In this document: piece by piece, positions 8,924 to 17,102 of the stretch | How positions within the stretch are numbered: the first letter of the stretch is position 1 | Layout of the letters: each line of letters begins with the position of its first letter | Assembly (NCBI RefSeq): GCF_034932105.1 | Contig: NZ_JAYGIG010000115.1 | Location: 62,001 to 126,000 of the forward strand | Direction: 5' to 3' | Source of the DNA: Leptothoe sp034932105 | Lineage (GTDB): Bacteria > Cyanobacteriota > Cyanobacteriia > Phormidesmidales > Phormidesmidaceae | Length of the DNA: 64,000 bases | Notes under the pieces: generated by a model | The model's database searches: none | What the model was told of the DNA's origin: nothing | What the model saw: only the letters and a program-made list of their open reading frames with translations | Translations under genes and position numbers: made by a program

Positions 8924-11900
8924 TGTCCAACGATTCCAAACATCCGCGTCCCGACTCCCCCATTCCGCATTCCTCCAACTTCGCCTTCCTCCCCACCGCC
9001 TTCCGCGACATCGCAGCATCCGCCGCCAGGGCGGAAGGCCACATCATGGGCGACCCCCGCGCTGCCTGCTTCCACGCCCGCTTTTCCCTAGAGGCGATGG
9101 TCCACTGGCTCTACCGCCACGATGCCAGTCTGCGGATGCCCTACGATCAAAAGCTCGGGGCACTGCTGTATGATCCCAGCTTCCAAAACCTACTGCCCGA
9201 GGCGGTGTTCCAGAAAGCGCGGGTGATTCAGCAGGTGGGCAACCAGGCCGTCCACAATCCCCGACCGATCCGCCAGCCGGATGCCTGGCAGGTGGTCAAA
9301 GAGCTGCACCACCTCTGCTATTGGCTGACCCGCACCTACCAACCAAACGCCTCCCGCCAGGGTGCGGCTTGGCAAGATGAGCGGGTGCCGCAGGCTCCTG
9401 CCGCCGGTGAGGTGGTGCCCCGCCAAGCACTAGAGGCCCTAGAAAAGCAGCTGGCCGACCGAAACGAGGCCGCGCTCAAACAGCAGCAGGCGCAGGACAA
9501 ACTGGATGCCGAACTGCAGGCCCTACGCCAGCAACTGGCCGAAGTCCGCGCCACCGCCGAGCAGCAGCCGGACCCCCACGACTACTCCGAAGCCGAGACC
9601 CGCCACTACCTCATCGACGTGGAACTGCGCCGCGCTGGCTGGCCGCTGGACCAGACTCGCGATCGCGAATACCGAGTCACCGGCATGACCAACTCAAAGG
9701 GCGTTGGCAAAGCCGACTATGTGCTGTGGGGCGACGATGGCAAGCCGCTGGCGGTGGTCGAGGCCAAGAAGACCACCGCCGACCCGCAGGTAGGCCAGCA
9801 GCAGGCCAAGCTCTACGCCGACTGCCTAGAGCAGATGCACGGCCAGCGCCCGATTATCTTCTATACCAACGGCTACACCACCTGGCTGTGGGACGACACC
9901 GCCTACCCGCCGCGCCGGGTGGCCGGGTTCTACAAAAAAGACGAGCTGGCCCGCCTGGTCCGCCGCCGCACCCAGCGGCAGGCCCTCGCTGTCAGCCAGG
10001 TGAAAAACGCGATCGCCGGTCGTTACTATCAAAAACGGGCGATCGGCAGCATCGCCGAGCAGTTCACCAGTGCCCGCCGCAAGGCACTGCTGGTGATGGC
10101 CACCGGCACGGGCAAAACGCGAACGGCGATCGCCCTGGTGGACGTGCTGCAGCGGGCCGGTTGGGTGAAGCGGGCGCTGTTTCTGGCCGACCGGGTGTCC
10201 CTGGTGAATCAGGCCTGTAATGCCTTCAAGGCGCACCTGCCGGAGTCTAGCCCGGTGAACCTGGTCACCGAGAAAGAGACCGAGGGTCGCGTCTACGTCT
10301 GCACCTATCCAACCATGATGGGCATGATCGACGAGAGCCGTTCCGGTCGTGAGGGCGGCGAATCGCGGTTCGGCGTGGGCCACTTCGACCTCGTGATTAT
10401 CGACGAGGCCCACCGCTCGGTCTACCAAAAATACGGCGCGATCTTCCGCTACTTCGATGCGCTCCTGGTCGGCCTGACCGCCACGCCGCGCCAGGAAGTA
10501 GACAAGAACACCTATGACCTGTTCGACCTAGAGCCGGGCGTGCCGACCGACGCCTACGAGTTAGAAAAGGCAGTGGCCGACGGTTTCCTCGTCCCGCCCC
10601 GCGTGCAGCAGGTAGACCTGAAGTTCCCGCGCCAGGGCATCGACTACGACCAGCTCAGCGACGAGGAGAAGGCCCAGTGGGAAAACCTCGACTGGGGCGA
10701 CGACGTGGAACCCGGAACCCTGCCCGACCGGGTGAACGCAGCGGCGATCAATAGCTGGCTGTTCAACCGAGACACGGTGGACAAGGTGCTGCAGCATTTG
10801 ATGGAGCACGGCCACAAGGTGGAGGGGGGCGATCGGCTGGCCAAGACGATCATCTTCGCCCGCAACCATGACCACGCGATCTTCCTTGAAGAACGGTTCA
10901 ACCACCACTACCCGAACCACGCCGGACACTTTGCACGGGTGATCGACAACTACGCCCAGTATCCGCAGAGCCTGATCGACGATTTCTCACAGCCGGACAA
11001 GGCCCCGCACATCGCCATTTCAGTAGACATGCTCGACACCGGCATCGACGTGCCGCAAGTGGCGAACCTGGTCTTCTTCAAGCCGGTGTACTCAAAGATC
11101 AAGTTCTGGCAGATGATCGGGCGCGGCACGCGGCTGTGCCCCGGTCTGTTCGGACCGGAGGACGACAAGCCAGACTTTCGGATTTTCGACTTCTGCCGCA
11201 ACTTTGACTTTTTCAAAGAGAACCCCGAGGGCATCAACGCCAGCGACAGCGCCCCCCTGGGCACCCGACTGTTCCGCGCCCGCGTCGGGCTGCTGGGCCA
11301 TGTGCAGACAAACCCCGAACTCGACCCGGACGCCGCCTTGCGGAACGCGCTAGCCGACAGCCTGCATGACGAAGTGGCGGCGATGAACCGGGAGAACTTC
11401 ATCGTGCGGATGCACCTGGAGACGGTGGAGCGTTTTCAAAATCGCGACACGTGGGACGAGCTGAGCGACAGCGACCGAGAGACGCTGAAACGCCAGGTGG
11501 CGGGCCTGCCGTCCGAGGTGGCCACCGACAACATCCAGTCGCGCCTGTTTGATCTGACCGCCCTGCGGATGCAGCTGGCCCTGGTCGAGGGCGACGAAGG
11601 CGGATTCGAGCGACCGCGCCAGCGAGTGGTCGAGATTGCCATGCTGCTGGAGGAGAAGGGCACGATTCCAGCGGTCGCAGCCCAGCTCGAATATCTCGCC
11701 AGCCTACAGGAAGCCGCTTTTTGGGAAGGCATCACGCTCGCCGGGCTGGAAGAGTTGCGATCGCGGCTGCGGGGGCTGGTTCCGTTTCTCGACAAAAAGA
11801 AGCGCAATATTGTCTACACCGACTTCAAGGACGAGGTGCTGGGGGTGAAGGAAGAGCAAGCCGTCTACATCCCAAAGATGACAGGCACTCAGTACAAGAA

Positions 11901-12372
11901 GAAAGTCGACGACTACCTCCGCAACCACCTGAACCACATTGTGATCCAACGCCTGCGAACCAATCAGCCGCTCACGGCGCTAGATTTAAAGGGATTAGAG
12001 ACGACTTTGATGGAGATCGGCGAAGAGAACGGCGAAACCTTGCTGTCCGATCTGCTGACCCGCAGCGAGGCTCCCTCACTGGCCCACTTCGTGCGCAGCC
12101 TAGTCGGTCTAGATCCAATGGCGGCCCAGGCGGCCTTCTCGCAGTTCCTGACCGACCGCAGCCTCACACCCCAACAGATACGGTTTGTCGAAATGGTGAT
12201 CGACCAGCTTACAGCGCGCGGGATCATGGATGCTTCAGCGCTCTACGAGCCGCCGTTCAGTAACCTGCACGCCGGCGGGCCGGACGAATTGTTCGCAGGA
12301 AAAGAGAATGTGATCGACGCCGTATTCAAGGCCCTTAAATCCTTGGAACCGCAAGTTCAGGGCGTCGCGTGA
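8923..12372 (+). CDS. hsdR: Type I restriction-modification system, restriction/translocase subunit HsdR
   Basis: This 1149-residue protein has a DUF4145-like helical N-terminus (residues ~20-130) and a coiled-coil linker (~170-215). The HsdR nuclease core follows, with DYVLWGDDGKPLAVVEAKKT near 265-285, carrying the D...ExK catalytic residues. The helicase motor has Walker A MATGTGKTRTAIAL (~390), VIIDEAHR (~490), GLTATPR (~515) and motif VI QMIGRGTR (~730). An EcoEI-type C-terminal domain ends the protein. It would translocate DNA and cut when unmodified sites are met. All visible catalytic residues are intact, so restriction should be possible with HsdM and HsdS. The start ATG 8923 overlaps the stop of the repaired four-helix-bundle frame. 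Confidence 0.95.
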   Translation: MSNDSKHPRPDSPIPHSSNFAFLPTAFRDIAASAARAEGHIMGDPRAACFHARFSLEAMVHWLYRHDASLRMPYDQKLGALLYDPSFQNLLPEAVFQKARVIQQVGNQAVHNPRPIRQPDAWQVVKELHHLCYWLTRTYQPNASRQGAAWQDERVPQAPAAGEVVPRQALEALEKQLADRNEAALKQQQAQDKLDAELQALRQQLAEVRATAEQQPDPHDYSEAETRHYLIDVELRRAGWPLDQTRDREYRVTGMTNSKGVGKADYVLWGDDGKPLAVVEAKKTTADPQVGQQQAKLYADCLEQMHGQRPIIFYTNGYTTWLWDDTAYPPRRVAGFYKKDELARLVRRRTQRQALAVSQVKNAIAGRYYQKRAIGSIAEQFTSARRKALLVMATGTGKTRTAIALVDVLQRAGWVKRALFLADRVSLVNQACNAFKAHLPESSPVNLVTEKETEGRVYVCTYPTMMGMIDESRSGREGGESRFGVGHFDLVIIDEAHRSVYQKYGAIFRYFDALLVGLTATPRQEVDKNTYDLFDLEPGVPTDAYELEKAVADGFLVPPRVQQVDLKFPRQGIDYDQLSDEEKAQWENLDWGDDVEPGTLPDRVNAAAINSWLFNRDTVDKVLQHLMEHGHKVEGGDRLAKTIIFARNHDHAIFLEERFNHHYPNHAGHFARVIDNYAQYPQSLIDDFSQPDKAPHIAISVDMLDTGIDVPQVANLVFFKPVYSKIKFWQMIGRGTRLCPGLFGPEDDKPDFRIFDFCRNFDFFKENPEGINASDSAPLGTRLFRARVGLLGHVQTNPELDPDAALRNALADSLHDEVAAMNRENFIVRMHLETVERFQNRDTWDELSDSDRETLKRQVAGLPSEVATDNIQSRLFDLTALRMQLALVEGDEGGFERPRQRVVEIAMLLEEKGTIPAVAAQLEYLASLQEAAFWEGITLAGLEELRSRLRGLVPFLDKKKRNIVYTDFKDEVLGVKEEQAVYIPKMTGTQYKKKVDDYLRNHLNHIVIQRLRTNQPLTALDLKGLETTLMEIGEENGETLLSDLLTRSEAPSLAHFVRSLVGLDPMAAQAAFSQFLTDRSLTPQQIRFVEMVIDQLTARGIMDASALYEPPFSNLHAGGPDELFAGKENVIDAVFKALKSLEPQVQGVA

Positions 12373-12384
12373 TAATCAGAGAAC

Positions 12385-13110
12385 CCAGCTGAGAAACCCA
12401 GACCATTCAGCTAAACTAAAGGCTATGCCATCGCAGCAGCTTTAAGCCGCATTGCTCCGCTCATTGTCAGGAATATAAACCACAACTTTAGCGGTCTCTG
12501 CTTTCTCAGGCTGAGGTTTATCCGTCCAACCGGCCTGGGCCTTCATCCAGAAAATAGCAGCAACTACATTACCGCCCATAGCCTGCTTATAAAGTGACTG
12601 AGCAACATGATCAATCGCCAACACCCGGCCCCGGTCATAGGCTGCTCTAACCTCCGCGCTAGTCAACCAGCGATCCAAAGTGCTAGGACTAACACCAATC
12701 ACCGTTGCGATCGCATCCAGTCGAGCCCCCCGACCGGCCATATCCTCAACGATGCGAAGATCCTTATCCTCAACGGTTTTAGCAGGGCGACCAATCGACC
12801 GTTTAGCCACCCTGGCTTTAGCACCGGCTCGAGCTGAGCCAGTCGATTTAGTGGTGTCTTTAGGCATGGCTATAACAACAATGTAAGTTGTTCTCTAGTT
12901 ACATGAAACTTATGTATCATCATCATTCCCGCGCTTGCCAAGCTGCTCGGCAAGGCGTTGATTAATTTCAAGAATGGCCATATTATTGGCCTGTAAATTC
13001 TTTACCAATAGCTCCAGCAGCTCCCAGCTATCAAGGCTACTTTTAGCAGAAGCATTAAACAGATAGCGAAGAATGTAGAAGGTTGCGATCGCAAACAAGC
13101 CATAGTCCAA
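12385..13110. repeat. Right copy of the long direct repeat flanking the hsd operon
   Basis: It begins with CCCAGCTGAGAAACCCAGAC as at 4017, lacks about 40 bp present on the left, and then follows the left copy through both genes. It has no MITE. It preserves the complete membrane-protein gene and so represents the less damaged copy. Confidence 0.9.
12442..12867 (-). CDS. Phage terminase small subunit-like protein, copy 2
   Basis: This 141-residue near-duplicate of the product at 4116-4541 has the same basic N-terminus, helix-turn-helix (IATVIGVSPSTLDRWL) and C-terminal segment. Differences are few (for example SARAGAK for PAPAGAK, and VLAIDHVAQSLYKQ for TLAIDNVAQSLYNQ). It lies 70 bp from the convergent hsdR and has no adjacent large terminase. 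That gene's second copy is the fragment at 4932-5112, now 7 kb away. It is open and has kept its upstream sequence, so it may still be expressed, but it has lost its operon partner. Confidence 0.78.
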   Translation of the reverse strand: MPKDTTKSTGSARAGAKARVAKRSIGRPAKTVEDKDLRIVEDMAGRGARLDAIATVIGVSPSTLDRWLTSAEVRAAYDRGRVLAIDHVAQSLYKQAMGGNVVAAIFWMKAQAGWTDKPQPEKAETAKVVVYIPDNERSNAA

Positions 13111-13188
13111 GAAAGAGCTATGGGAAGGGATTTCATTTAAAAGAGCGCTAGGGGTATTAGGCTGTACCTCAACAGTTGCTTGATTCAT
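12910..13188 (-). CDS. Small membrane/coiled-coil phage protein, intact copy
   Basis: This 92-residue protein has a polar N-terminus, one transmembrane segment (LFAIATFYILRYLFNASA, residues about 30-47) and a charged coiled-coil tail (ELLVKNLQANNMAILEINQ...). The size and layout are like phage holin-type or spanin-type proteins, but I see no motif that settles this. The start ATG 13188 has GTGTGATCCTACC downstream on the plus strand and no strong ribosome site. It lies 42 bp from the small terminase start, the same spacing as in the left copy. Confidence 0.6.
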   Translation of the reverse strand: MNQATVEVQPNTPSALLNEIPSHSSFLDYGLFAIATFYILRYLFNASAKSSLDSWELLELLVKNLQANNMAILEINQRLAEQLGKRGNDDDT

Positions 13189-13383
13189 CGTGTGATCCTA
13201 CCTGATTGATACCCCTATTCTGGCTAATAAAAAAGTCTTCTCAAATCAGCACAACTGTTGAATATACGTGTTTTTCTAATGTCCCTATTACAGACTTGCG
13301 GAGACTATAGCGTGTTCGTTTAGTAAAGTGTTACCGGAGTAGGCTATATCCCTAATGATTTTTGCTTACGTGTGTCTTAACTA

Positions 13384-13403
13384 TGGGAGAACATGGTTAT
13401 CCC
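13384..13403. repeat. Dispersed palindromic repeat, copy 3
   Basis: TGGGAGAACATGGTTATCCC keeps the GGGAGAAC/GTTATCCC arms with a different loop. It is followed by TAAGCCTCAACC and GGTTACGG, as in copies 1 and 5. A second small hairpin CCTC-aaccggt-GAGG lies just after it. Confidence 0.65.
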
Positions 13404-13443
13404 TAAGCCTCAACCGGTGAGGTTACGGCTAGGTGAGAGTTAA

Positions 13444-13690
13444 GGGACTGAAATCGTGGTTAGACCAAAGCTCACGGAGTACCGTCAGCTTTGGCAACGC
13501 CAGGTGGTAGACCTAACGGACTCCGCTTGATGCCCGTGGCGGTAGCCACCGGCAGGGGATTGAGATCGTGGTTAGACCAAAGCTCACGGAGTACCGTCAG
13601 CTTTGGCAACGCCAGGTGGTAGACCTAACGGACTCCGCTTTATGCCCGTGGCGGAGCCACCGGCAGGGGATTGAGATCGTAGTTAGACCA
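13444..13690. repeat. Tandem 111-112-bp repeat carrying two hairpins per unit
   Basis: Two full units and the start of a third begin GGGA(C/T)TGA(A/G)ATCGT at 13444, 13556 and 13667. Each unit has hairpin A (13465-13494 and 13577-13606; arms CCAAAGCT/AGCTTTGG and ACGG/CCGT, loop AGTA, one C-C mismatch). Each also has hairpin B (13531-13554 and 13643-13665; arms TGCC/GGCA and GTGGC/GCCAC, with the same kind of C-C mismatch). In hairpin B the only difference between units near the tip is the loop (GGTA against GGA). Function unknown. Confidence 0.8.
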
Positions 13691-14179
13691 GCCGCCATTA
13701 AAGAGAAAAATTCATGCCGCTACGTGCGTTGTAGGGGAGTTGTTGCTACGCATTTATTCCGTTCCATGCGCCTATTAGACAGGGCAGTATACCACACCTC
13801 AGCGGGGCCATAAGGTTGCCCGCTTGTTTATTGGTGCGTCCGGGGCCAAGCTCAGTTATCCTCTTTTCTGGTTGCTATCGCTTGGCCCCTCCCGCACTGT
13901 TTTTAGGTTGGGCACTTTTCTTGGCCATTATTCCGCTGCTCACAGAGCCGGTGTGGTTTTAGCTTTTTTGGGGGCGCATTCCACTAGTTCGCACTACACT
14001 AATAAACTCTCGAAGATAGTACGGACTCGCTCCGCTCGGCTGTTTATGTGGTGCCCACACCCCACCACACCCCCCACCCATGGAATTGGGGGACGCTCGC
14101 CGCCGCTCCCCCAAACCCCCAAGGCTCGGGGAGAGAAAGGTATCCAGGGGCTCGACTGTTGTCAAGCTTTTTTTTGTGG

Positions 14180-14629
14180 CTAGCACAGGCTTAGTTGTTG
14201 CTCTGGCTCCCGGCTCAGCCATAGCGGCCAGTCTACCCCTACTAGCGGCCTCAGCTCCACAGCTACGCCCTTAATCACCGCGTAGCGAGTCGTGCCCCAG
14301 GTGCCCGAGCCTTTCCAGCTGCTAGCCGTTAGCCCCTCCGGGCAGGGCTTGTTAGGCCAGCTGGCTAGGGTTCCTTCAGCCGCCGCCACCGCGTCTACCA
14401 TCTGCTTGCTACGTTTGGCCAGCTGCCACGGCTGCCGCCCCTGGGCGTGGTGTACCGTGCAGGGCAGCCCCAGGTGTTCCGCTACCGCTACGGCTAGCGT
14501 GTCTAGCCCCGCAGCATCACCCACATGTAGGTGGGTAGCGTCGGCAAGAAGCTCCATTAGCTGTTGTCTAGCCGTGACTGTTTCTGCTGCGGTTAGTTTG
14601 CGTGGGCCAGTTACACCGATTACGGCCAT
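14180..14629 (-). CDS. SLOG-fold (DUF2493/DprA-like) nucleotide-binding-type protein
   Basis: This 149-residue protein opens with AVIGVTGPRKL. Later it has LHVGDAAGLDTLAVAVAEHL, the glycine-rich strand-loop-helix pattern of SLOG/Rossmann-like proteins related to DprA and YspA. Such domains bind nucleotides or nucleotide-derived ligands and are frequent in phage and anti-phage loci. The C-terminal part (GTLASWPNKPCPEGL...) fits the end of the fold plus a short extension. A TATAAT box on the minus strand near 14655-14660, upstream of the ATG at 14629, is a plausible promoter. The exact ligand and role are unknown. Confidence 0.65.
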   Translation of the reverse strand: MAVIGVTGPRKLTAAETVTARQQLMELLADATHLHVGDAAGLDTLAVAVAEHLGLPCTVHHAQGRQPWQLAKRSKQMVDAVAAAEGTLASWPNKPCPEGLTASSWKGSGTWGTTRYAVIKGVAVELRPLVGVDWPLWLSREPEQQLSLC

Positions 14630-14724
14630 GGGTTCATCTCTGTCGCTACCCCTACATTATACAGCGTTTAGCGTGTTTATTCAAGCAGTATTGCCTATTG
14701 CTTGGTGGTAGATACAGCTTTTTA

Positions 14725-14734
14725 TGTGTATAAT
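14725..14734 (+). promoter_or_regulatory. Extended -10 promoter-like site TGTGTATAAT
   Basis: TGTGTATAAT has an extended -10 layout, and the TATAAT at its end precedes the run of plus-strand small genes. The same 10-mer in the opposite orientation occurs twice at 18436-18469, so it may be a shared promoter or operator element. Confidence 0.4.
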
Positions 14735-14786
14735 TAGAGTATGCAGCCCGCCTAAGTTTTCTCGGCTCGACGGGCTGTGTCCCTAC

Positions 14787-15044
14787 ATGAGACTTAAATG
14801 TGGTCGCACTATCAAACTAGCTAGGGTTTGGCCTAAAGACTGCGAACAACAACTTAAACAACAGAAAAATAGTCCAAGACTTTGCCCTTACTGCAACCCC
14901 AAATCAGCATGGAATCAACTAAACCCCAAGCCAGAACAACAACTAATCAGCAAGTGCATAAATCGAATGCGCCCACCCAAGAAAATTGCCAGCACTGTCA
15001 GCACTGGCAACAATACAAAACTATCTTTGATGGGGAAATCTTAG
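14787..15044 (+). CDS. Possible small zinc-ribbon-like protein
   Basis: The frame from ATG 14787 encodes about 85 residues. An N-terminal MRLKCGRTIKLARVW is followed by DC, then CPYCNPKSAW, a CxxC pair that could bind zinc. It overlaps the next frame (14909-15175) by 136 bp in another reading frame, so one of the two may be false, or the overlap is phage-style compaction. No ribosome site is obvious. Function not recognised. Confidence 0.35.
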   Translation: MRLKCGRTIKLARVWPKDCEQQLKQQKNSPRLCPYCNPKSAWNQLNPKPEQQLISKCINRMRPPKKIASTVSTGNNTKLSLMGKS

Positions 15045-15175
15045 CAATATATTTGCTTATTTGCATGTATCGAAATACCCCAAAGCATTGTGCAGATAAG
15101 CCCCAGACAATAGACAGCCACGGGCAGACCCTATATCTCAGCCCAAAAACAAACACATACGTTTCCATCGACTAA
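14909..15175 (+). CDS. Small cysteine-containing hypothetical protein
   Basis: The frame from ATG 14909 encodes about 88 residues. It has a polar N-terminus, a CQHCQHW pair that may bind metal, and later cysteines in YLLICMYRNTPKHCADK. It ends 11 bp before the methyltransferase start on the same strand, so the two are probably co-transcribed. I do not recognise the family. Confidence 0.45.
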   Translation: MESTKPQARTTTNQQVHKSNAPTQENCQHCQHWQQYKTIFDGEILAIYLLICMYRNTPKHCADKPQTIDSHGQTLYLSPKTNTYVSID

Positions 15176-15186
15176 AAAACAACAAA

Positions 15187-15972
15187 ATGACTCAGCAACT
15201 AATCGAAGGTGAGAGCGTCAGGGTACTGGCAAAGCTATTAAATGAGGGTTACAGCTGGCACTACTGCGTTACCAGCCCCCCTTACTTTTCTCAAATTGAC
15301 TACGGTCATGGTTCTCAAATCGGCCTAGAGTCGACCAGCGATAAATATATCAAAGCAGTTGCCGAAGTGTTCAACCTGATTTATCAGGGCATGGATGACG
15401 GGGGGGTGATGTGGCTAAATATTCAAGACACCATCAGCGGCTACAGCACCGTTAGAGCTGGCGGCAGACGGCAGGCAGAAGTGAGCCTTAGACGTAAGCC
15501 TGAACATGGCTATCGACCCAGTGAGCCGCTAGAGATTCCCAGCCGATTAGTGGCGCAGCTACGGGAACAAGGATGGATATTAATTGAGCGCCAGATCTGG
15601 GACAAAGGCCAATCCAGCCAGCCCCACCGGGGGCAGCGCACCGGCAGCTGCCACGAAGATATTTTAGTCCTTGGCAAAAGCCGATACAGTCGGCCCAGGT
15701 TTGGCATCAGAGCAGACACAGCAAGCGTTTTACCCTATCCACCAATCAAAACTAACAAGCAGCACCCCTGCCAAATGCCCCTGGCATTGGCCAAGCGATT
15801 TCTATGGCGAACAACCAAAAAACCAGCCACCGTGATCGATCCATTCTGTGGCTATGGCACAAGCCTATGGGCAGCCCAAGAACATGGTCATGAATCAATC
15901 GGCATCGATCTAGATATCACAGCGGCCAAGGACGCCCAGCAAAGCAATCTGCTGTGGTTGAACCCCTGTTAA
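15187..15972 (+). CDS. Beta-class DNA methyltransferase (N4-cytosine or N6-adenine)
   Basis: This 261-residue enzyme has its catalytic motif first (YCVTSPPYFSQIDYG, residues about 29-40). A target-recognition region follows (RRKPEHGYRPSEPLEIP, RGQRTGSCHEDILVLGK), and the SAM-binding motif is last (VIDPFCGYGTSLWAAQE, then GIDLD, near 215-240). This order defines the beta class. The SPPY form of motif IV is common in N4-cytosine and some N6-adenine enzymes. No cognate nuclease is next to it, so it looks like an orphan phage-type methylase that could protect phage DNA from host restriction. It starts 11 bp after the upstream small gene and ends 25 bp before the next. Confidence 0.88.
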   Translation: MTQQLIEGESVRVLAKLLNEGYSWHYCVTSPPYFSQIDYGHGSQIGLESTSDKYIKAVAEVFNLIYQGMDDGGVMWLNIQDTISGYSTVRAGGRRQAEVSLRRKPEHGYRPSEPLEIPSRLVAQLREQGWILIERQIWDKGQSSQPHRGQRTGSCHEDILVLGKSRYSRPRFGIRADTASVLPYPPIKTNKQHPCQMPLALAKRFLWRTTKKPATVIDPFCGYGTSLWAAQEHGHESIGIDLDITAAKDAQQSNLLWLNPC

Positions 15973-15997
15973 ACAATCAGTACTAAGGATTTGAACC

Positions 15998-16366
15998 ATG
16001 AGCGAGAACACGTTATCCATAGAAGCACTAGCCGCACTAAAGGCCGTCGCAGCCAGCCAGCCGCCTAACTGGGTTCGCCCCCTGTCGGCCTATAGCAACG
16101 GCTGGCCCCAGGCGATTGGAGCACACATTATTGCTAGAGATGAGTACGGCCCCACGGTAGTTAGTTGGTGCGGTCATATCTACACCAGGCGATGCGGCAA
16201 TAACAAACAATACGGGGCGGCAATCTGGTTCAGCAGAGCAGCGGGCAAAAACGAATCAGGCGAAAACAACTACGCCCGGTTGATCACCTTCAAGGAAAAA
16301 GCCGTACCCCACGCGGAACCGTTACCGGAGTATGTGATCAAAAAGTTGACGAGCAACGCCGATTAA
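15998..16366 (+). CDS. Small phage-type hypothetical protein, related to the 185-505 product
   Basis: This 122-residue protein has an N-terminal helix (SIEALAALKAVAAS) and a core with NGWPQAIGAHIIARDEYG, TVVSWCGHIYTRR, YGAAIWFSR and YARLITFKE. The alternation suggests a compact beta-rich, possibly OB-like fold, but this is only an impression. Part of the core recurs in the product at 185-505. A purine stretch AAGGAT lies about 8 bp before the ATG. It follows the methyltransferase by 25 bp in the same direction. Function unknown. Confidence 0.6.
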   Translation: MSENTLSIEALAALKAVAASQPPNWVRPLSAYSNGWPQAIGAHIIARDEYGPTVVSWCGHIYTRRCGNNKQYGAAIWFSRAAGKNESGENNYARLITFKEKAVPHAEPLPEYVIKKLTSNAD

Positions 16367-16397
16367 ATATAATGGGAAACACCGCGCTAGATGCTGT

Positions 16398-16649
16398 ATG
16401 GAAATCAAAGATTTATTAATTGAGTTAGCCAAGGATACAAATCTCAATCAGCTAGCGATTGCCTACGCAGAAGACAAAGACGGCTGTATTCCTGAGCGTC
16501 AAGATCACTACCGCAGCACAATTAACCGAATCATTCAAAATCCAGCATCTAGCAGGTACGAAAATCTAGAACGTTTGTTTAGGATATTGGGGGTTGATAT
16601 TCAGGCTGCGATCGCAATCGCAGCCACTCAAAAATTAAAAGAAAAATAA
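16398..16649 (+). CDS. Small putative helix-turn-helix-like protein
   Basis: This 83-residue protein is mostly helical. The segment TNLNQLAIAYAEDK followed by STINRIIQNPASSRYENLER and LFRILGVDIQAAIAIA resembles the layout of a Cro/C1-type helix-turn-helix, in which a recognition helix is followed by an 'sryenLerlfriLgv' dimerisation part. It may act as a phage regulator. It lies 31 bp after the previous gene on the same strand. Confidence 0.5.
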   Translation: MEIKDLLIELAKDTNLNQLAIAYAEDKDGCIPERQDHYRSTINRIIQNPASSRYENLERLFRILGVDIQAAIAIAATQKLKEK

Positions 16650-16708
16650 CGAATCGTAGAAAATTCAAACTGTCTAAAAGAGATAATCCACAGTCTCATA
16701 AAGAGACA

Positions 16709-16736
16709 ATGAACGAAGTTATCCCGATTAGGCATA
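16709..16736. repeat. Dispersed palindromic repeat, copy 4 (degenerate)
   Basis: ATGAACGAAGTTATCCCGAT followed by TAGGCATAGCGTTGGAG keeps the right arm and tail of the repeat. The left arm has decayed. The tail supplies GGAG about 10 bp before the ATG at 16755, so the repeat forms the leader of that gene. Confidence 0.55.
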
Positions 16737-16754
16737 GCGTTGGAGTAGCGAATC

Positions 16755-17102
16755 ATGGCAAAGCGAAATATACCAAAAAAAATTGCCGCGCAGGTATCGC
16801 CCGAGCACCTAGCGATCCTTCAAGAAGCCCTCGAGCATTTTGATGGCAACTATCGAAGCCTAATGGATCATCTGAAAGCGCTCAATGCCCCGCAAGTGGT
16901 CTACATGATGGTCAACGGCAGTATCAAGAGTAGGATGAATAAGGGAAGGCAGGATGTCTCCCTGAGTAATAATGAGGAAATGCAAGTATGGGGTGACGGG
17001 TACGATTACACCCAAGCCCGCATGGAAGACCTCAGCGACCCCGCACAAAATGCCTGGGACGGGTTTACACAGTCATTAATAGAAAATAATTGGGAGCTAT
17101 GA
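16755..17102 (+). CDS. Hypothetical phage-type protein
   Basis: This 115-residue protein has a basic start (MAKRNIPKKIAAQVS) and helices (EHLAILQEALEHFDGNYRSL). The end is acidic (MEDLSDPAQNAWDGFTQSL). The family is not recognised. The GGAG ribosome site lies in the repeat just upstream. The stop TGA (17100-17102) overlaps the ATG of the next gene (ATGA), indicating translational coupling, so the two products may work together. Confidence 0.55.
   Translation: MAKRNIPKKIAAQVSPEHLAILQEALEHFDGNYRSLMDHLKALNAPQVVYMMVNGSIKSRMNKGRQDVSLSNNEEMQVWGDGYDYTQARMEDLSDPAQNAWDGFTQSLIENNWEL

Larger units (their letters stand above)
13111..14179. other. Repeat-rich intergenic stretch, no convincing gene beyond 13188
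   Basis: After the membrane-protein gene ends its 5' side at 13188, roughly 1 kb lacks a convincing coding region. It holds palindromic repeat copy 3 (13384), a two-and-a-bit copy 111-112-bp tandem repeat (13444-13690) and a pyrimidine-rich region to 14180 with a CACCCCACCACACCCCCCACCC-like run near 14050. Open frames across 13568-13813 and 13824-14183 use non-ATG or repeat-internal starts and have low-complexity products, so I do not call them. Confidence 0.5.

Noticed and set aside
13510..13580. Integron-like attC site
   Set aside because: ACCTAAC and GTTAGAC fit the RYYYAAC/GTTRRRY cores about 60 bp apart, but the sequence between them does not fold into the required imperfect palindrome and there is no integrase or cassette gene nearby.
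13444..13690. CRISPR array
   Set aside because: The repeated GGGA(C/T)TGA(A/G)ATCGTGG words are 111-112 bp apart, but the intervening DNA is also repeated, so there are no unique spacers; no cas genes are present.
13568..14183. Two plus-strand open frames (13568-13813 and 13824-14183)
   Set aside because: They lie in repeats or pyrimidine-rich DNA, lack ribosome sites and encode unconvincing proteins.
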